Made by a program: the position numbers and the translations under genes. A stretch of DNA of 64,000 nt, from contig NZ_JALIGE010000076.1 of the NCBI RefSeq assembly GCF_024764835.1, positions 310,001 to 374,000 on the forward strand, given 5' to 3'. The stretch is from Scandinavium hiltneri. Its GTDB lineage: Bacteria; Pseudomonadota; Gammaproteobacteria; Enterobacterales; Enterobacteriaceae. The notes under the pieces are model-generated. The model ran no database searches and was not told where the DNA came from. It was given only the letters and a program-made list of their open reading frames with translations. The stretch's first letter is position 1; each line of letters starts with the position of its first letter. Positions 43,146 to 52,300 of the stretch are shown piece after piece.

Positions 43146-43169
43146 TTACACATTATTTTACACATTATT
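43146..43169 (+). promoter_or_regulatory. Perfect tandem repeat in the OmpR-binding region of ompF
   Basis: TTACACATTATT occurs twice head to tail at 43146-43157 and 43158-43169. The following TTTCTTCTTGTTACC and TTTACGATATTTGTAGCAC align with the E. coli F1-F3 OmpR region just upstream of the TTTGTAGCACTTTCA block. OmpR binds such regions as tandem ~10-base half sites containing AC at fixed spacing. Assignment to OmpR is by position and similarity. Confidence 0.65.
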
Positions 43170-43234
43170 TCTTCTTGTTACCTATTTACGATATTTGTAG
43201 CACTTTCAGGCTAGCGAAACGTTGTCATGAATGG

Positions 43235-43360
43235 AAATATGCCTGTCAGACACAGAAAGACACCAAACTCTCATCAATAGTTCCGTAAATATTTATTGAC
43301 GAAAACTATTGGCGGTAGTGGAAAGTGTCCATAAAAAAAACCTAATGAGGGTAATAAATA
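43235..43360 (+). promoter_or_regulatory. ompF -10 and conserved 5' leader with MicF target
   Basis: A -10-like AAATAT at 43235-43240 is followed by a leader that reads almost as in E. coli ompF: AGACACAGAAAGACACCAAA, then CTCTCATCAATAGTTCCGTA. The transcript would start near 43249 and be ~111 bases long before the ATG. The last part (ACCTAATGAGGGTAATAAAT) contains the ribosome-binding site and the stretch that pairs with the antisense RNA MicF in E. coli, so MicF control is probably kept. Confidence 0.8.
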
Positions 43361-44536
43361 ATGATGAAGCGCAATATCCTGGCAGTGGTTATCCCTGCCC
43401 TGTTGGCAGCTGGTGCGGCAAACGCAGCAGAAATCTATAACAAAAATGCCAACAAACTGGATTTCTACGGTAAAGCAGTAGGTGAACACATCTGGACCAC
43501 CAACGGCGACACCGACAGTTCTGACACCACCTATGTCCGTATCGGCTTCAAAGGTGAAACGCAGATCAATGACCAGATCACCGGTTACGGTCAGTGGGAA
43601 TACAACCTGAATGCGTCTAACGCTGAAGGTTCTCAGGGTACAGCTACCCGTCTGGCATTCGCGGGTCTGAAATTTGGTGACGCAGGATCTTTCGACTACG
43701 GTCGTAACTACGGTGCCATCTACGACGTAGCGGCATACACCGATATGCTGGTTGAGTGGGGCGGCGACTCCTGGGCTGCTACCGACAACTTCATGAACGG
43801 CCGTACCAATGGCGTTCTGACCTACCGTAACAGCGATTTCTTCGGTCTGGTTGATGGCCTGAGCTTTGCCCTGCAGTATCAGGGTAAAAACGAGCGTAAC
43901 AGCCCAATCACTGTTGACTATGATGACAACGGCACGCCGAACACTGTAAACCTGTCCGGCAACGGCGCGAAAGCGAACGGTGATGGCTTCAGCTCTTCCG
44001 TTCAGTACGCATTCCTGGACGGTTTCAGCGTTGCTGCGGGTTACGAAACGGCTGACCGTACCGACGATCAGTCTAACCCGCAGACTTACGCCATCAATGG
44101 TGTTGCTGGCAACGCAAGCGCTGGCGGCGACCGCGCTGAAGCATGGTCTACTGCATTCAAATACGACGCGAACAACGTCTACGCTGCAGTGATGTATGCT
44201 GAAACCACCAACATGACTCGCGAGCCAGACAGCAACTTCGCGAACAAAACTCAGAACATCGAAGCCGTGGTTCAGTACCAGTTCGATTTCGGTCTGCGTC
44301 CATCTGTAGGCTACGTACAGTCCAAAGGTAAAGACCTGCTGGCACGTCCTGGCTTCGACGGCGGCGATGCTGACCTGGTTAAATACGTCGAAGTGGGTAC
44401 CTGGTACTACTTCAACAAGAACATGAACGTCTACGCAGCATACAAATTTAACCTGCTGGACGACAACGACTACTCTAAAGCATCTGGTCAGGCTACCGAC
44501 GACCAGGCTGCTGTCGGTATCGTTTACCAGTTCTAA
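43361..44536 (+). CDS. ompF: OmpF-type trimeric porin, divergent and longer than usual (391 aa)
   Basis: A general porin of the outer membrane. The signal peptide is residues 1-22 (MMKRNILAVVIPALLAAGAANA) and the mature N terminus AEIYNKNANKLDFYGKAVG is typical. The 16-strand barrel ends with the assembly signal phenylalanine (VGIVYQF). The constriction loop L3 contains MLVEWGGDSW where E. coli OmpF has a PEFGG motif. Location and leader identify it as the ompF locus gene (OmpK35/OmpE35 in relatives). It is about 29 residues longer than E. coli OmpF, with extra sequence in surface loops (PITVDYDDNGTPNTVNLSG; NPQTYAINGVAGNASAG). The last strands (KFNLLDDNDYSKA) resemble OmpC more than E. coli OmpF. 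ATG 43361 or 43364 can start it. Confidence 0.9.
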   Translation: MMKRNILAVVIPALLAAGAANAAEIYNKNANKLDFYGKAVGEHIWTTNGDTDSSDTTYVRIGFKGETQINDQITGYGQWEYNLNASNAEGSQGTATRLAFAGLKFGDAGSFDYGRNYGAIYDVAAYTDMLVEWGGDSWAATDNFMNGRTNGVLTYRNSDFFGLVDGLSFALQYQGKNERNSPITVDYDDNGTPNTVNLSGNGAKANGDGFSSSVQYAFLDGFSVAAGYETADRTDDQSNPQTYAINGVAGNASAGGDRAEAWSTAFKYDANNVYAAVMYAETTNMTREPDSNFANKTQNIEAVVQYQFDFGLRPSVGYVQSKGKDLLARPGFDGGDADLVKYVEVGTWYYFNKNMNVYAAYKFNLLDDNDYSKASGQATDDQAAVGIVYQF

Positions 44537-44566
44537 TCAGTACGCCACTTTGTTATATGCTTAAGA

Positions 44567-44592
44567 AACAGGGCTTCGGCCCTGTTTTTTTA
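44567..44592 (+). terminator. Terminator of ompF
   Basis: Stem AACAGGGC (44567-44574) / GCCCTGTT (44579-44586) with a stable TTCG loop, then TTTTTTA. Confidence 0.92.
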
Positions 44593-44720
44593 TGGCTGGC
44601 AGTAAATAATAGTGACTTTTAAAAAGCCTCTCGCTTTTTCTCGCAAACGGTTGGCTTTTCGTCATTCTCCCGTTAACCTGAGAGCGGATTTCCCTTCAGT
44701 AACCACAATGGAACCTCGTC

Positions 44721-45911
44721 ATGTTTGAGAACATAACCGCTGCCCCTGCCGACCCTATTCTGGGCCTGGCCGATCTGTTTCGTGCCGATGACCGCCCGGG
44801 AAAAATCAACCTCGGGATTGGTGTTTACAAAGATGAGACCGGTAAAACACCGGTTCTGACCAGCGTAAAAAAAGCGGAACTTTATCTGCTGGAAAATGAA
44901 ACCACCAAGAACTACCTCGGCATTGACGGTATTCCGGAATTTGGCCGCTGCACGCAGGAGCTGCTGTTCGGGAAAGGTAGTGCGATTGTGGCTGACAAAC
45001 GCGCACGTACGGCGCAGACCCCAGGTGGAACCGGCGCGCTGCGCGTAGCCGCGGATTTTCTCGCTAAAAACACTGACGTACAACGCGTGTGGGTCAGCAA
45101 CCCAAGCTGGCCAAACCACAAAGGCGTGTTTAATTCCGCCGGGCTGGAAGTCTGCGAATACAGCTACTACGACGCGAATCAACACGCTCTGGATTTTGAC
45201 GGCCTGATTGCCAGCCTGAATCAAGCTCAGGCGGGCGACGTAGTATTGTTCCACGGCTGCTGCCACAACCCAACCGGGATCGATCCGACGCTGGAACAAT
45301 GGGAACAGCTGGCAAAAATGTCCGTCGAGAAAGGCTGGCTGCCGCTGTTTGACTTCGCCTACCAGGGCTTTGCTCGTGGTTTGGAAGAAGATGCTGAAGG
45401 CCTGCGCGCTTTTGCCGCCGTTCATAAAGAGCTGCTGGTTGCGAGTTCCTTCTCGAAAAACTTTGGCCTCTATAACGAACGCGTGGGTGCCTGCACGCTT
45501 GTTTCTGCAGATGCAGAAACGGTCGACCGCGCATTCAGCCAGATGAAAGCGGTTATCCGCGCCAACTACTCTAACCCACCCGCTCACGGTGCCGCCGTCG
45601 TGGCGACGATCCTCAGCAATGACGCGCTGCGCGCCATCTGGGAGCAAGAGCTGACCGACATGCGTCAGCGCATTCAGCGTATGCGCCTGCTGTTCGTGAA
45701 CACCCTCGCCGAGAAAGGTGCAGACCGTGATTTCAGTTTCATCACTAAGCAAAACGGTATGTTCTCATTCAGCGGCCTGACCAAAGAACAGGTTCTGCGT
45801 CTGCGTGAAGAGTTTGGTGTTTATGCGGTTGCATCCGGACGTGTCAACGTCGCGGGCATGACGCCAGACAATATGGCCCCACTCTGTGAAGCCATCGTCG
45901 CCGTTCTGTAA
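44721..45911 (+). CDS. aspC: AspC, aspartate aminotransferase
   Basis: A 396-aa PLP enzyme of class I aminotransferases. It interconverts aspartate and 2-oxoglutarate with oxaloacetate and glutamate. The PLP lysine is in SSFSKNFGLYNERVG. The substrate region CCHNPTGIDPT and the phosphate-binding arginine region (SGRVNVAGM) are present. The length equals that of E. coli AspC. It has its own terminator and lies between ompF and the convergent gloC. Confidence 0.97.
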   Translation: MFENITAAPADPILGLADLFRADDRPGKINLGIGVYKDETGKTPVLTSVKKAELYLLENETTKNYLGIDGIPEFGRCTQELLFGKGSAIVADKRARTAQTPGGTGALRVAADFLAKNTDVQRVWVSNPSWPNHKGVFNSAGLEVCEYSYYDANQHALDFDGLIASLNQAQAGDVVLFHGCCHNPTGIDPTLEQWEQLAKMSVEKGWLPLFDFAYQGFARGLEEDAEGLRAFAAVHKELLVASSFSKNFGLYNERVGACTLVSADAETVDRAFSQMKAVIRANYSNPPAHGAAVVATILSNDALRAIWEQELTDMRQRIQRMRLLFVNTLAEKGADRDFSFITKQNGMFSFSGLTKEQVLRLREEFGVYAVASGRVNVAGMTPDNMAPLCEAIVAVL

Positions 45912-45922
45912 TTCAGACGAAA

Positions 45923-45950
45923 AAAGGTCGCGAATGCGGCCTTTGTTCGT
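45923..45950 (+). terminator. Terminator of aspC
   Basis: Stem AAAGGTCGC (45923-45931) / GCGGCCTTT (45936-45944), one G-T pair, loop GAAT, then GTTCGTTGTTTT. Confidence 0.8.
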
Positions 45951-45964
45951 TGTTTTGAGCATTA

Positions 45965-45988
45965 AAAAAGCCGCAAATGCGGCTTTTT
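45965..45988 (-). terminator. Terminator of gloC (bidirectional)
   Basis: Stem AAAAAGCCGC (45965-45974) / GCGGCTTTTT (45979-45988), loop AAAT. The A and T runs on both sides let it stop transcripts from gloC and any read-through from aspC. It starts 4 bases past the gloC stop. Confidence 0.92.
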
Positions 45989-45992
45989 ATAT

Positions 45993-46640
45993 TTACCAGA
46001 CTGGCATCTCATCCTGCAGGAAAGGATTATGCACACGCTCATGACCGAGCGTTGACATCGGACCGTGGCCCGGAATAAAGCTGACGGCATCGCCGAGCGG
46101 TAACAATTTGCGCTTAATCGAATCGATAAGCTGCCCATGGTCTCCACGCGGGAAATCGCTGCGCCCTACTCCACCTTTAAAGATCACATCGCCTGAAATC
46201 AGCAGCTGCGAAACTGCGTCGAAAAAGACAATATGACCCGGCGTATGTCCCGGACAATGCAATACGTTGAGGCTGACGTTACCCACGCTGACGGTATCGT
46301 CTTCATTCAACCAGCGGTCTGGCGTGAGCGGCTGACAGTCTTCAAGACCGAACATTTTGCTCTGCGCTGGCAGCCCCTGGAGCCAGAACTCATCTTCTTT
46401 TTCCGGTCCAATAACCGGCACACCGTAATGTTGTGCCAGCTCCGCGGCGGCGCCAACGTGATCAAGATGACCATGAGTCAGCAAAATCTGCATCAGCGTG
46501 ACGCCTGCGGCAGCCACTTCCTGTTTGATACGCTCAGCGTCACCGCCAGGATCCACCAGTGCGGCAAGTTTGGTTTGCTCACACCAGATGAGTGAACAGT
46601 TCTGGGCGAAAGCCGTAACCGGAATAATACGATAGTTCAT
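45993..46640 (-). CDS. gloC: GloC (YcbL), type II glyoxalase (metallo-beta-lactamase fold)
   Basis: A 215-aa metallohydrolase that hydrolyses S-lactoylglutathione to lactate and glutathione, the second step of methylglyoxal removal. The metal-binding signature THGHLDHVG is intact. The other histidines lie in LHCPGHTPGH and FIPGHGP. The metal aspartate is in LLISGDVIFK. The methylglyoxal-producing mgsA lies in the same window but not in the same operon. The gene lies 15 bases past the ycbK stop on the same strand. Confidence 0.95.
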   Translation of the reverse strand: MNYRIIPVTAFAQNCSLIWCEQTKLAALVDPGGDAERIKQEVAAAGVTLMQILLTHGHLDHVGAAAELAQHYGVPVIGPEKEDEFWLQGLPAQSKMFGLEDCQPLTPDRWLNEDDTVSVGNVSLNVLHCPGHTPGHIVFFDAVSQLLISGDVIFKGGVGRSDFPRGDHGQLIDSIKRKLLPLGDAVSFIPGHGPMSTLGHERVHNPFLQDEMPVW

Positions 46641-46655
46641 GATGCTCCTGTTTCG

Positions 46656-47207
46656 TTACCAGGTCCTCACCGGCCCGGTATCAATATGCACAAAGTTACT
46701 ACGTGGGTAATATCCTACACCACCTGCGCGCATTGATAACGCAGCTTTGCGAATATTGCTTAACGAAACGCCTTCAATATGAAAATCCATCGCCTGGCCT
46801 TTGGTGTGATAGCTGTGTTTCGCTACACCGCGGCTGTGTGCGCGCAACTCATCGTTGGTATTGAGTGAACGATAACCGGAAATAAGCTGTACGGGCTTGT
46901 TGGTTCCCAACAGTCCCTGAAGACGGTACAGATGATCAAAAAGTTTTGGATCGATGGATTTCATTTTATTCGCGCGATAGTCACGGAAAAAATGGTTGAG
47001 TCTTGCTAATTCATCCTGAATATAGCCTCTGCCATCGAAAAACTCCGCTTTGAGCGACTCACCGGTGTGCAGGTTATTGAGCGTCAAAATACGCGGGCGT
47101 GGTGTCGAGAGGGTGGCAAATGCTGGCGTAGGCAAGATGGCCGCTGCGCCTAGCGCAACACCACCCAACGCCAGCAACTTGCGGCGATTAGCGTCAAATT
47201 TGTCCAT
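46656..47207 (-). CDS. ycbK: YcbK, DUF882/peptidase M15-like murein protein with Tat signal
   Basis: A 183-aa exported protein. The twin-arginine signal is at the N terminus (MDKFDANRRKLLALGGVALG), with RRKLL and a hydrophobic stretch ending AFA. The DUF882 domain resembles D-alanyl-D-alanine metallopeptidases: ISGYRSLNTNDELR, SYHTKGQAMDFHIEG and NFVHIDTGPVR hold the conserved histidines and aspartate for zinc. ATG 47207 starts the Tat signal. The frame extends 29 codons upstream but that part is not conserved. The related E. coli MepK acts on cross-links made by LdtD. YcbK lies directly next to ldtD here. Some annotations use the name mepK for this gene. Confidence 0.9.
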   Translation of the reverse strand: MDKFDANRRKLLALGGVALGAAAILPTPAFATLSTPRPRILTLNNLHTGESLKAEFFDGRGYIQDELARLNHFFRDYRANKMKSIDPKLFDHLYRLQGLLGTNKPVQLISGYRSLNTNDELRAHSRGVAKHSYHTKGQAMDFHIEGVSLSNIRKAALSMRAGGVGYYPRSNFVHIDTGPVRTW

Positions 47208-47386
47208 GATAATCAGGTCTACAAGTAAGTGATCGTTATTTATGCACTTCTGGCGCACGAAGGGCACCTTAACCGCCACACACGTCGACGTCAAGGCTCC
47301 CTAACCCCAGTCAATACGGGGCCTGTAGCGATACGGGCCCATATTGGCTAATTTATACGACACCTGAATTATCTGAACTTCTTCAT

Positions 47387-49195
47387 TTACCTGATTAATT
47401 GTTCCGCTTTTGGCAGAATTTGTGCGCCAGATCGCGCAGTGAGATCGTAATTGTAAATATCTGTGCGATATTGTGCCCGACCATCCGCCCCAACAAACGC
47501 CGTCAGATAGTAGAGATTAACCGGGATATTCTGGCGGATATTGACGTATCGCGTATCACCCTGTTTCAGCGCATCCGAAATCCGTGTGTCATTCCAGCCT
47601 GCATCCTGTAACAGCATGTTGGCCAATTCAGACGCTTTATTGACGCGCACGCAGCCGGAACTCAGCGCACGAGTATCCTTCTGGAACAGCGTGTGGTTCG
47701 GCGTATCGTGTAGATAAATCGCATCAGAGCTCGGCATATTGAATTTATAGCGGCCCAATGAGTTATGTACACCCGGTGCCTGCTGGAAGCGGAACGGCAG
47801 GTTTGTCGCCGTGATAGTCGACCAGTCGACCTGATACGGGTTGATGGCTTCTTTGCTGTTCCAGCCACGCATCATGGTGTAACCGTGACGGTCCAGATAA
47901 CCGGGATCGTTAACGACTTTCGGGAGAATATCCTTGCGGGCGAGCGTTGACGGCACATTCCATGGGGGATTCACCACCACGTTGTTTAACGCGCTGCTCA
48001 TCATCGGTGTTTTACGATCGGGACGACCGACAATTACTCGCGAGGCCAAAACTTGATTTCCATCGAGGTAATAGACCAACGAATAGGCGGGAATATTCAC
48101 CATGATACCGGTGGAGAGTTTGCCCGGTAGCAGGCGAAGACGCTGAATATTTAGCGCCAGCACGCCCGCACGCTGTGCAGGGCTGACGTTCAGCCAGTCA
48201 CGCGTTGATTGTCCAATAACGCCATCAGCACCCAGTCCTTGCCAGGTCTGGAAACGCTTCACGGCGTCCACCAGCTGTCGGTCGTAAACCGCCGGAGCCG
48301 TACCGCTGGCTTTGGCTTTCTTCGCAGGAATCGCAGACGGGCTGACTACCGGGTTATCCCCCGGCAGGGCGATATTTGGCGTAGAGTCCATCATCCCCGT
48401 GCGCTGCAGGATTTCACGCAACGCAGGAATATCTTTGCTCCACTGACCCGGAGAAAGTTTGCTGGTGCTGGTTAATTGTGGCCACGGACGTGAATCGGTC
48501 AGTTGCGTGAGCAATGCCTGATGCATGGCCGCATACTGTGGATGCTGTGGTGCCAGCTCTGCGACAAACAGCGGCAACTGACCATTATCTAACGCCATCT
48601 GCCACTGGTTAATGACTGACAGCGGTGGCGTAGATAACGTGTACGGTTTATCGTTGTATAGCCAACGGTTACCCTGCACAGGAATACTGCTGATGAACTG
48701 GAGATAGCCCATCATGGCGTCTGAGAGCACAACATCACGCGCCATACCGCTGACGGCCGGATCGGTTAGCAGCTCAACCCATTGGGTAAACTGTGGCTGG
48801 AAGCCGGCGATAGCCACTTCAGCAAGCTGCTGCTGAAACGCCTGAACCGCTTCACGGTTTTCCCACATGGGTTTCATCTGTCGCGCCGCATACAGCGCAG
48901 ACAGCTGATTCATGTAAATCGGAGTGTAACTGGCAGGCAAGAGTGACTGAATATCAGCCCGACTTTTCGCCGCAGCCCCTTCAGGGAGCGGTTGAATGCC
49001 AGCCATCATCGCAACGGCAGGTGCCTGACCGTCTGCCTGCGCCAACGCTTGTGACGTATCGCCCAATGTGGCTGAACTGTCTGTTGGCACCAGTTCAGGC
49101 TCGTCGGCCTGAACGCTAAACAGTGGAGCAAATGCCAGCATCAGGCATAAACTCAGCGCTGACAGCCGACGACCATTAGATTTATCGAGTGACAT
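47387..49195 (-). CDS. ldtD: LdtD (YcbB), L,D-transpeptidase
   Basis: A 602-aa periplasmic enzyme that makes 3-3 (mDap-mDap) cross-links in murein and is insensitive to most beta-lactams except carbapenems. The signal peptide is at the N terminus (NGRRLSALSLCLMLAFAPLF, cleavage after VQA). A peptidoglycan-binding domain follows (VKRFQTWQGLGADGVIGQST). The YkuD catalytic domain ends the protein, with HDTPN and the nucleophile Cys515 in SSGCVRVNK. I chose ATG 49195, after AGGGGGCAAGGG. The frame start at 49225 would add ten residues before the signal peptide. It lies downstream of mukB past a terminator-like hairpin. Confidence 0.94.
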   Translation of the reverse strand: MSLDKSNGRRLSALSLCLMLAFAPLFSVQADEPELVPTDSSATLGDTSQALAQADGQAPAVAMMAGIQPLPEGAAAKSRADIQSLLPASYTPIYMNQLSALYAARQMKPMWENREAVQAFQQQLAEVAIAGFQPQFTQWVELLTDPAVSGMARDVVLSDAMMGYLQFISSIPVQGNRWLYNDKPYTLSTPPLSVINQWQMALDNGQLPLFVAELAPQHPQYAAMHQALLTQLTDSRPWPQLTSTSKLSPGQWSKDIPALREILQRTGMMDSTPNIALPGDNPVVSPSAIPAKKAKASGTAPAVYDRQLVDAVKRFQTWQGLGADGVIGQSTRDWLNVSPAQRAGVLALNIQRLRLLPGKLSTGIMVNIPAYSLVYYLDGNQVLASRVIVGRPDRKTPMMSSALNNVVVNPPWNVPSTLARKDILPKVVNDPGYLDRHGYTMMRGWNSKEAINPYQVDWSTITATNLPFRFQQAPGVHNSLGRYKFNMPSSDAIYLHDTPNHTLFQKDTRALSSGCVRVNKASELANMLLQDAGWNDTRISDALKQGDTRYVNIRQNIPVNLYYLTAFVGADGRAQYRTDIYNYDLTARSGAQILPKAEQLIR

Positions 49196-49330
49196 CCCTT
49201 GCCCCCTGTTTTCATTGCTGCCCACATCAGTCGGGGCTTACTCTCAGTATATAAAGACAAAAATACTTTTGCCTGACCAAATGTAAAGAAGATTAAAGAT
49301 AATACCCTTCTCCACCCTAAAAGGGATAAC

Positions 49331-49357
49331 AAAAAGGGCGACATCGCTGTCGCCCTT
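49331..49357 (-). terminator. Hairpin after mukB
   Basis: Stem AAGGGCGACA (49334-49343) / TGTCGCCCTT (49348-49357). On the minus strand it is followed by TTTTTGTTATCCC. It starts 23 bases past the mukB stop and separates mukB from ldtD. Confidence 0.85.
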
Positions 49358-49379
49358 GTTTAAAAATAACTATTTAGCG

Positions 49380-52300
49380 CTAAGACGCATCCGCCGTACC
49401 GGGTAAGGGTTCCGGAAGCTGAGGCGCAAAACCACGCAGGCCGACCACGTGAACGTGTTCAGTATTCTGGAAGACCTTACGCACCAGTTTATAGGTTGTG
49501 CCTTTTTCCGGACTAATATTTTCCGGTGCCGCGATGATCAGCTGCATTTCGAGACGGTCGCACAGTTCAAACAGCGTGGCGATGGAACGGGCATCCAGAC
49601 GAGCCGCTTCATCAAGGAACAGTAGACGGCATGGCGAAATATCTTTGCCACGCAGACGTCGGGCTTCATCTTCCCAACTCTGCACCACCATCACCAGTAT
49701 CGACATCCCGGTACCGATCGCTTCCCCGGTCGACAGCGCACCAGATTCCGCACGCAGCCAGCCGTCAGAACCACGGTTAACTTCGACTTCCATCTCAAGA
49801 TAGTTACGGTAGTCCAGCAGCTCTTCACCGATGGTTTGCGGCGTACGCTGGCCCATATCAATCTGCGGATTCAGGCGCTGATACAGCTTCGCCAGCGCTT
49901 CGGAGAAGGTCAGACGGTTGCTGTTGAACAAATCCTGATGCTGTTCGTGCTGCTCGGAAAGCACGTCCAGTAGCGTGGAGTGCGTTTCGCGTACGTTAAC
50001 GTTCAGACGCACGCTGTTAACCTGGCCGAACGATACGCTTTGCAGACCTTGGTTGAGCTGACGAATACGGTTCTGCTCGCGCTGAATGGTCTTGCGAATG
50101 ATGTTCGCCACGCTGCGGGAGCTGATCGCCAGCTTCTGCTCACGCGCCGTCAGTTCTTCAGTCAGGCGGCCCAGCTCAATTTCCATCTGTTCGATGGCTT
50201 CAACCGGATCGTCGGTACGAATAATATCCTGACGAATACGCTCACGCAGGTGCTGATACACCGCCACGAAGAACTGGATTTTACGCTCAGGACGCTTCGG
50301 ATCTTCGGACATGCGCAGCACGTCGCGCAGGTGTTCGTTATCCGCCACCGCCAGACGCAGCGCACCCAGCGCTTTATCCGACATCGAACGCAGATCGTCG
50401 GCAGAGAGATATGCCAGCTCGCGACGGTGCAGACGGCGTTCGACGTTGTTGTCTTTCACCAGACGCATCACCGCACACCAGCCCGCTTTCGCGCTGACCA
50501 CCTGCTCACGCATTTCGAGGTAGTTACGCTCGAGGCTACGCAGTTTACGGGTCAGGTTATCCATCTCCGCTTCGCAGAAGGTCAATGCTTTTTCAAGCTG
50601 ATTACGACGGTTACGGTTGTTGGACAGCTGGGTATGCAACTCGTCACGACGAGAACGCGCACGCTCTTCCGCCCCGCTGTCGGCACGTACGCCGATATCC
50701 TGTAATTCGCGATGTAAGTCGGTCAGCAGCTCTTTTTTGGTGTCGTAGGAGCTTTTCAGTGACGCCATCACCTGGCTGTATTGGCTGAGCTGCGCCGCAT
50801 GGTTACGCAGCGCTTCACGGGCACGGGTGCGCTCGCCTTCGGCTTGCTCCAGACGCTGGCGCAACTTCTCGTTCAGATCGGTGTTGCCGTTCAGCATTTC
50901 CGCCGAATCGGTATAACCAAAGTGTGCGCGGCGCTGCACAACTTCGGTCAGGGCAAACGCTTGCTGACGTGCATCGCGCTGCACCTGCTGAGAATACGCA
51001 AAGTCTTCTTTCAGCTGCTCGTACTGTTCCGGGTCACTCTGCAAAACCGACACAACCGGCTCAAGTTTCGCCAGCTGATTACCGTGCTGCTGAATAAAGC
51101 GCGCGGCTTCCTGCGCTTCATCCAGACGTTCCTGAATTTCATCCACGCGGTCGGCGAGGGTTTCGTCAGCCAGCAGATTCAGACGCGGCAGCAGGCGGTT
51201 AAGTTGGGAAACGCCCTCTTTCGCCTGTTCAAACTGCGCCCGGCTCTGTTGGTTATCATTTTCATGATTGCTGAGCGCACGCTCCAGCTCACCGCGACGG
51301 GTATTGAGTTTGCGAATTTCCGCTTCCGGATCCGCTTCAAACGCGACGGCTAAATGGCTGCCGATAAAGCGGCTGAACGCCTGATGCAGACGTTGAGTTT
51401 TCTGCACGTCAAACGACAGGGTCGCAAAGCGTTCCGACAGAATTTCACGCTCAGCGTGCAGCGCTTCAATGCGGTTTTCACGCGCCGCACGGCCAAACAA
51501 CGGCAGCGTCGGGAAGCGCGAATAACGCCACTGGCGATCAGCGACTTTGACGACAACCGCTTTTTCCAGTTCGTCGACGCTGAACACGCTGTCATCAAAG
51601 GACGATGGGTCCCCTTCGATGAGATAGAGATCTTCCGGGCAATCTTCCAGCCCTTCCAGCTGTTCGGCGATCAGCGACAGATCCGGCACCACGATTCCGT
51701 GGCGCGACGGGCCGTACAACGCGGAGAAGTATGGCGCATCTTCGAGGCTGACGTCGTCGTAAATCTCTGACAGCAGAACGCCACCAAAACGTTCGGCAAG
51801 CGCATTCAGGCGCGGATCTTCCGAACCGCCTGGCTGACTTAAACGTTCGATTTCATCATCAACCGCACGCTTTCGGGCGCCGACTTCATCGCGTTCAACA
51901 ATGGCCTCACGCTCGCGCTCCAGCAACTGCTGCATGAATTCGGTAACGTCCTGGCTGGACTCGAACGCTTCCCCGCTCTGCTCGCACAGTTGAGTCAGGC
52001 TGCTTTGTGCCGCAAGCCAAATCGGCGCGCGTTGCAGCAGCGTCTTGGTGCGGCTTTGCAGCTGTTCCAGTTCCTGACGCAGCGTCATACGCTGTTCGCT
52101 GGCGGAGGACACGCTGTCGGAGAGTGAAGAAATACGTTCTTCCAGCTCCATGTGCAGCGCTTCCAGGTCGTCAATCTCAATGTGACGGCCCTGACGCTTG
52201 CAGAATTCGGCCAGCAGACGTTCGGCATCCTGCTGTTCACGCAGACGCTGTTCGAGTTCGTTCAGACGACCGCGCAGGGCGGTAGACTGTTCTGCCAGAT

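Noticed and set aside
43021..43360. Repeats upstream of ompF as a CRISPR-like array
   Set aside because: Only two directly abutting 12-base copies, no spacers and no cas genes. Position fits transcription-factor binding.
44673..45752. Long open frame (359 codons, minus strand) opposite aspC
   Set aside because: Complete overlap with a highly conserved, highly expressed gene. No start signals or homology that I recognise.
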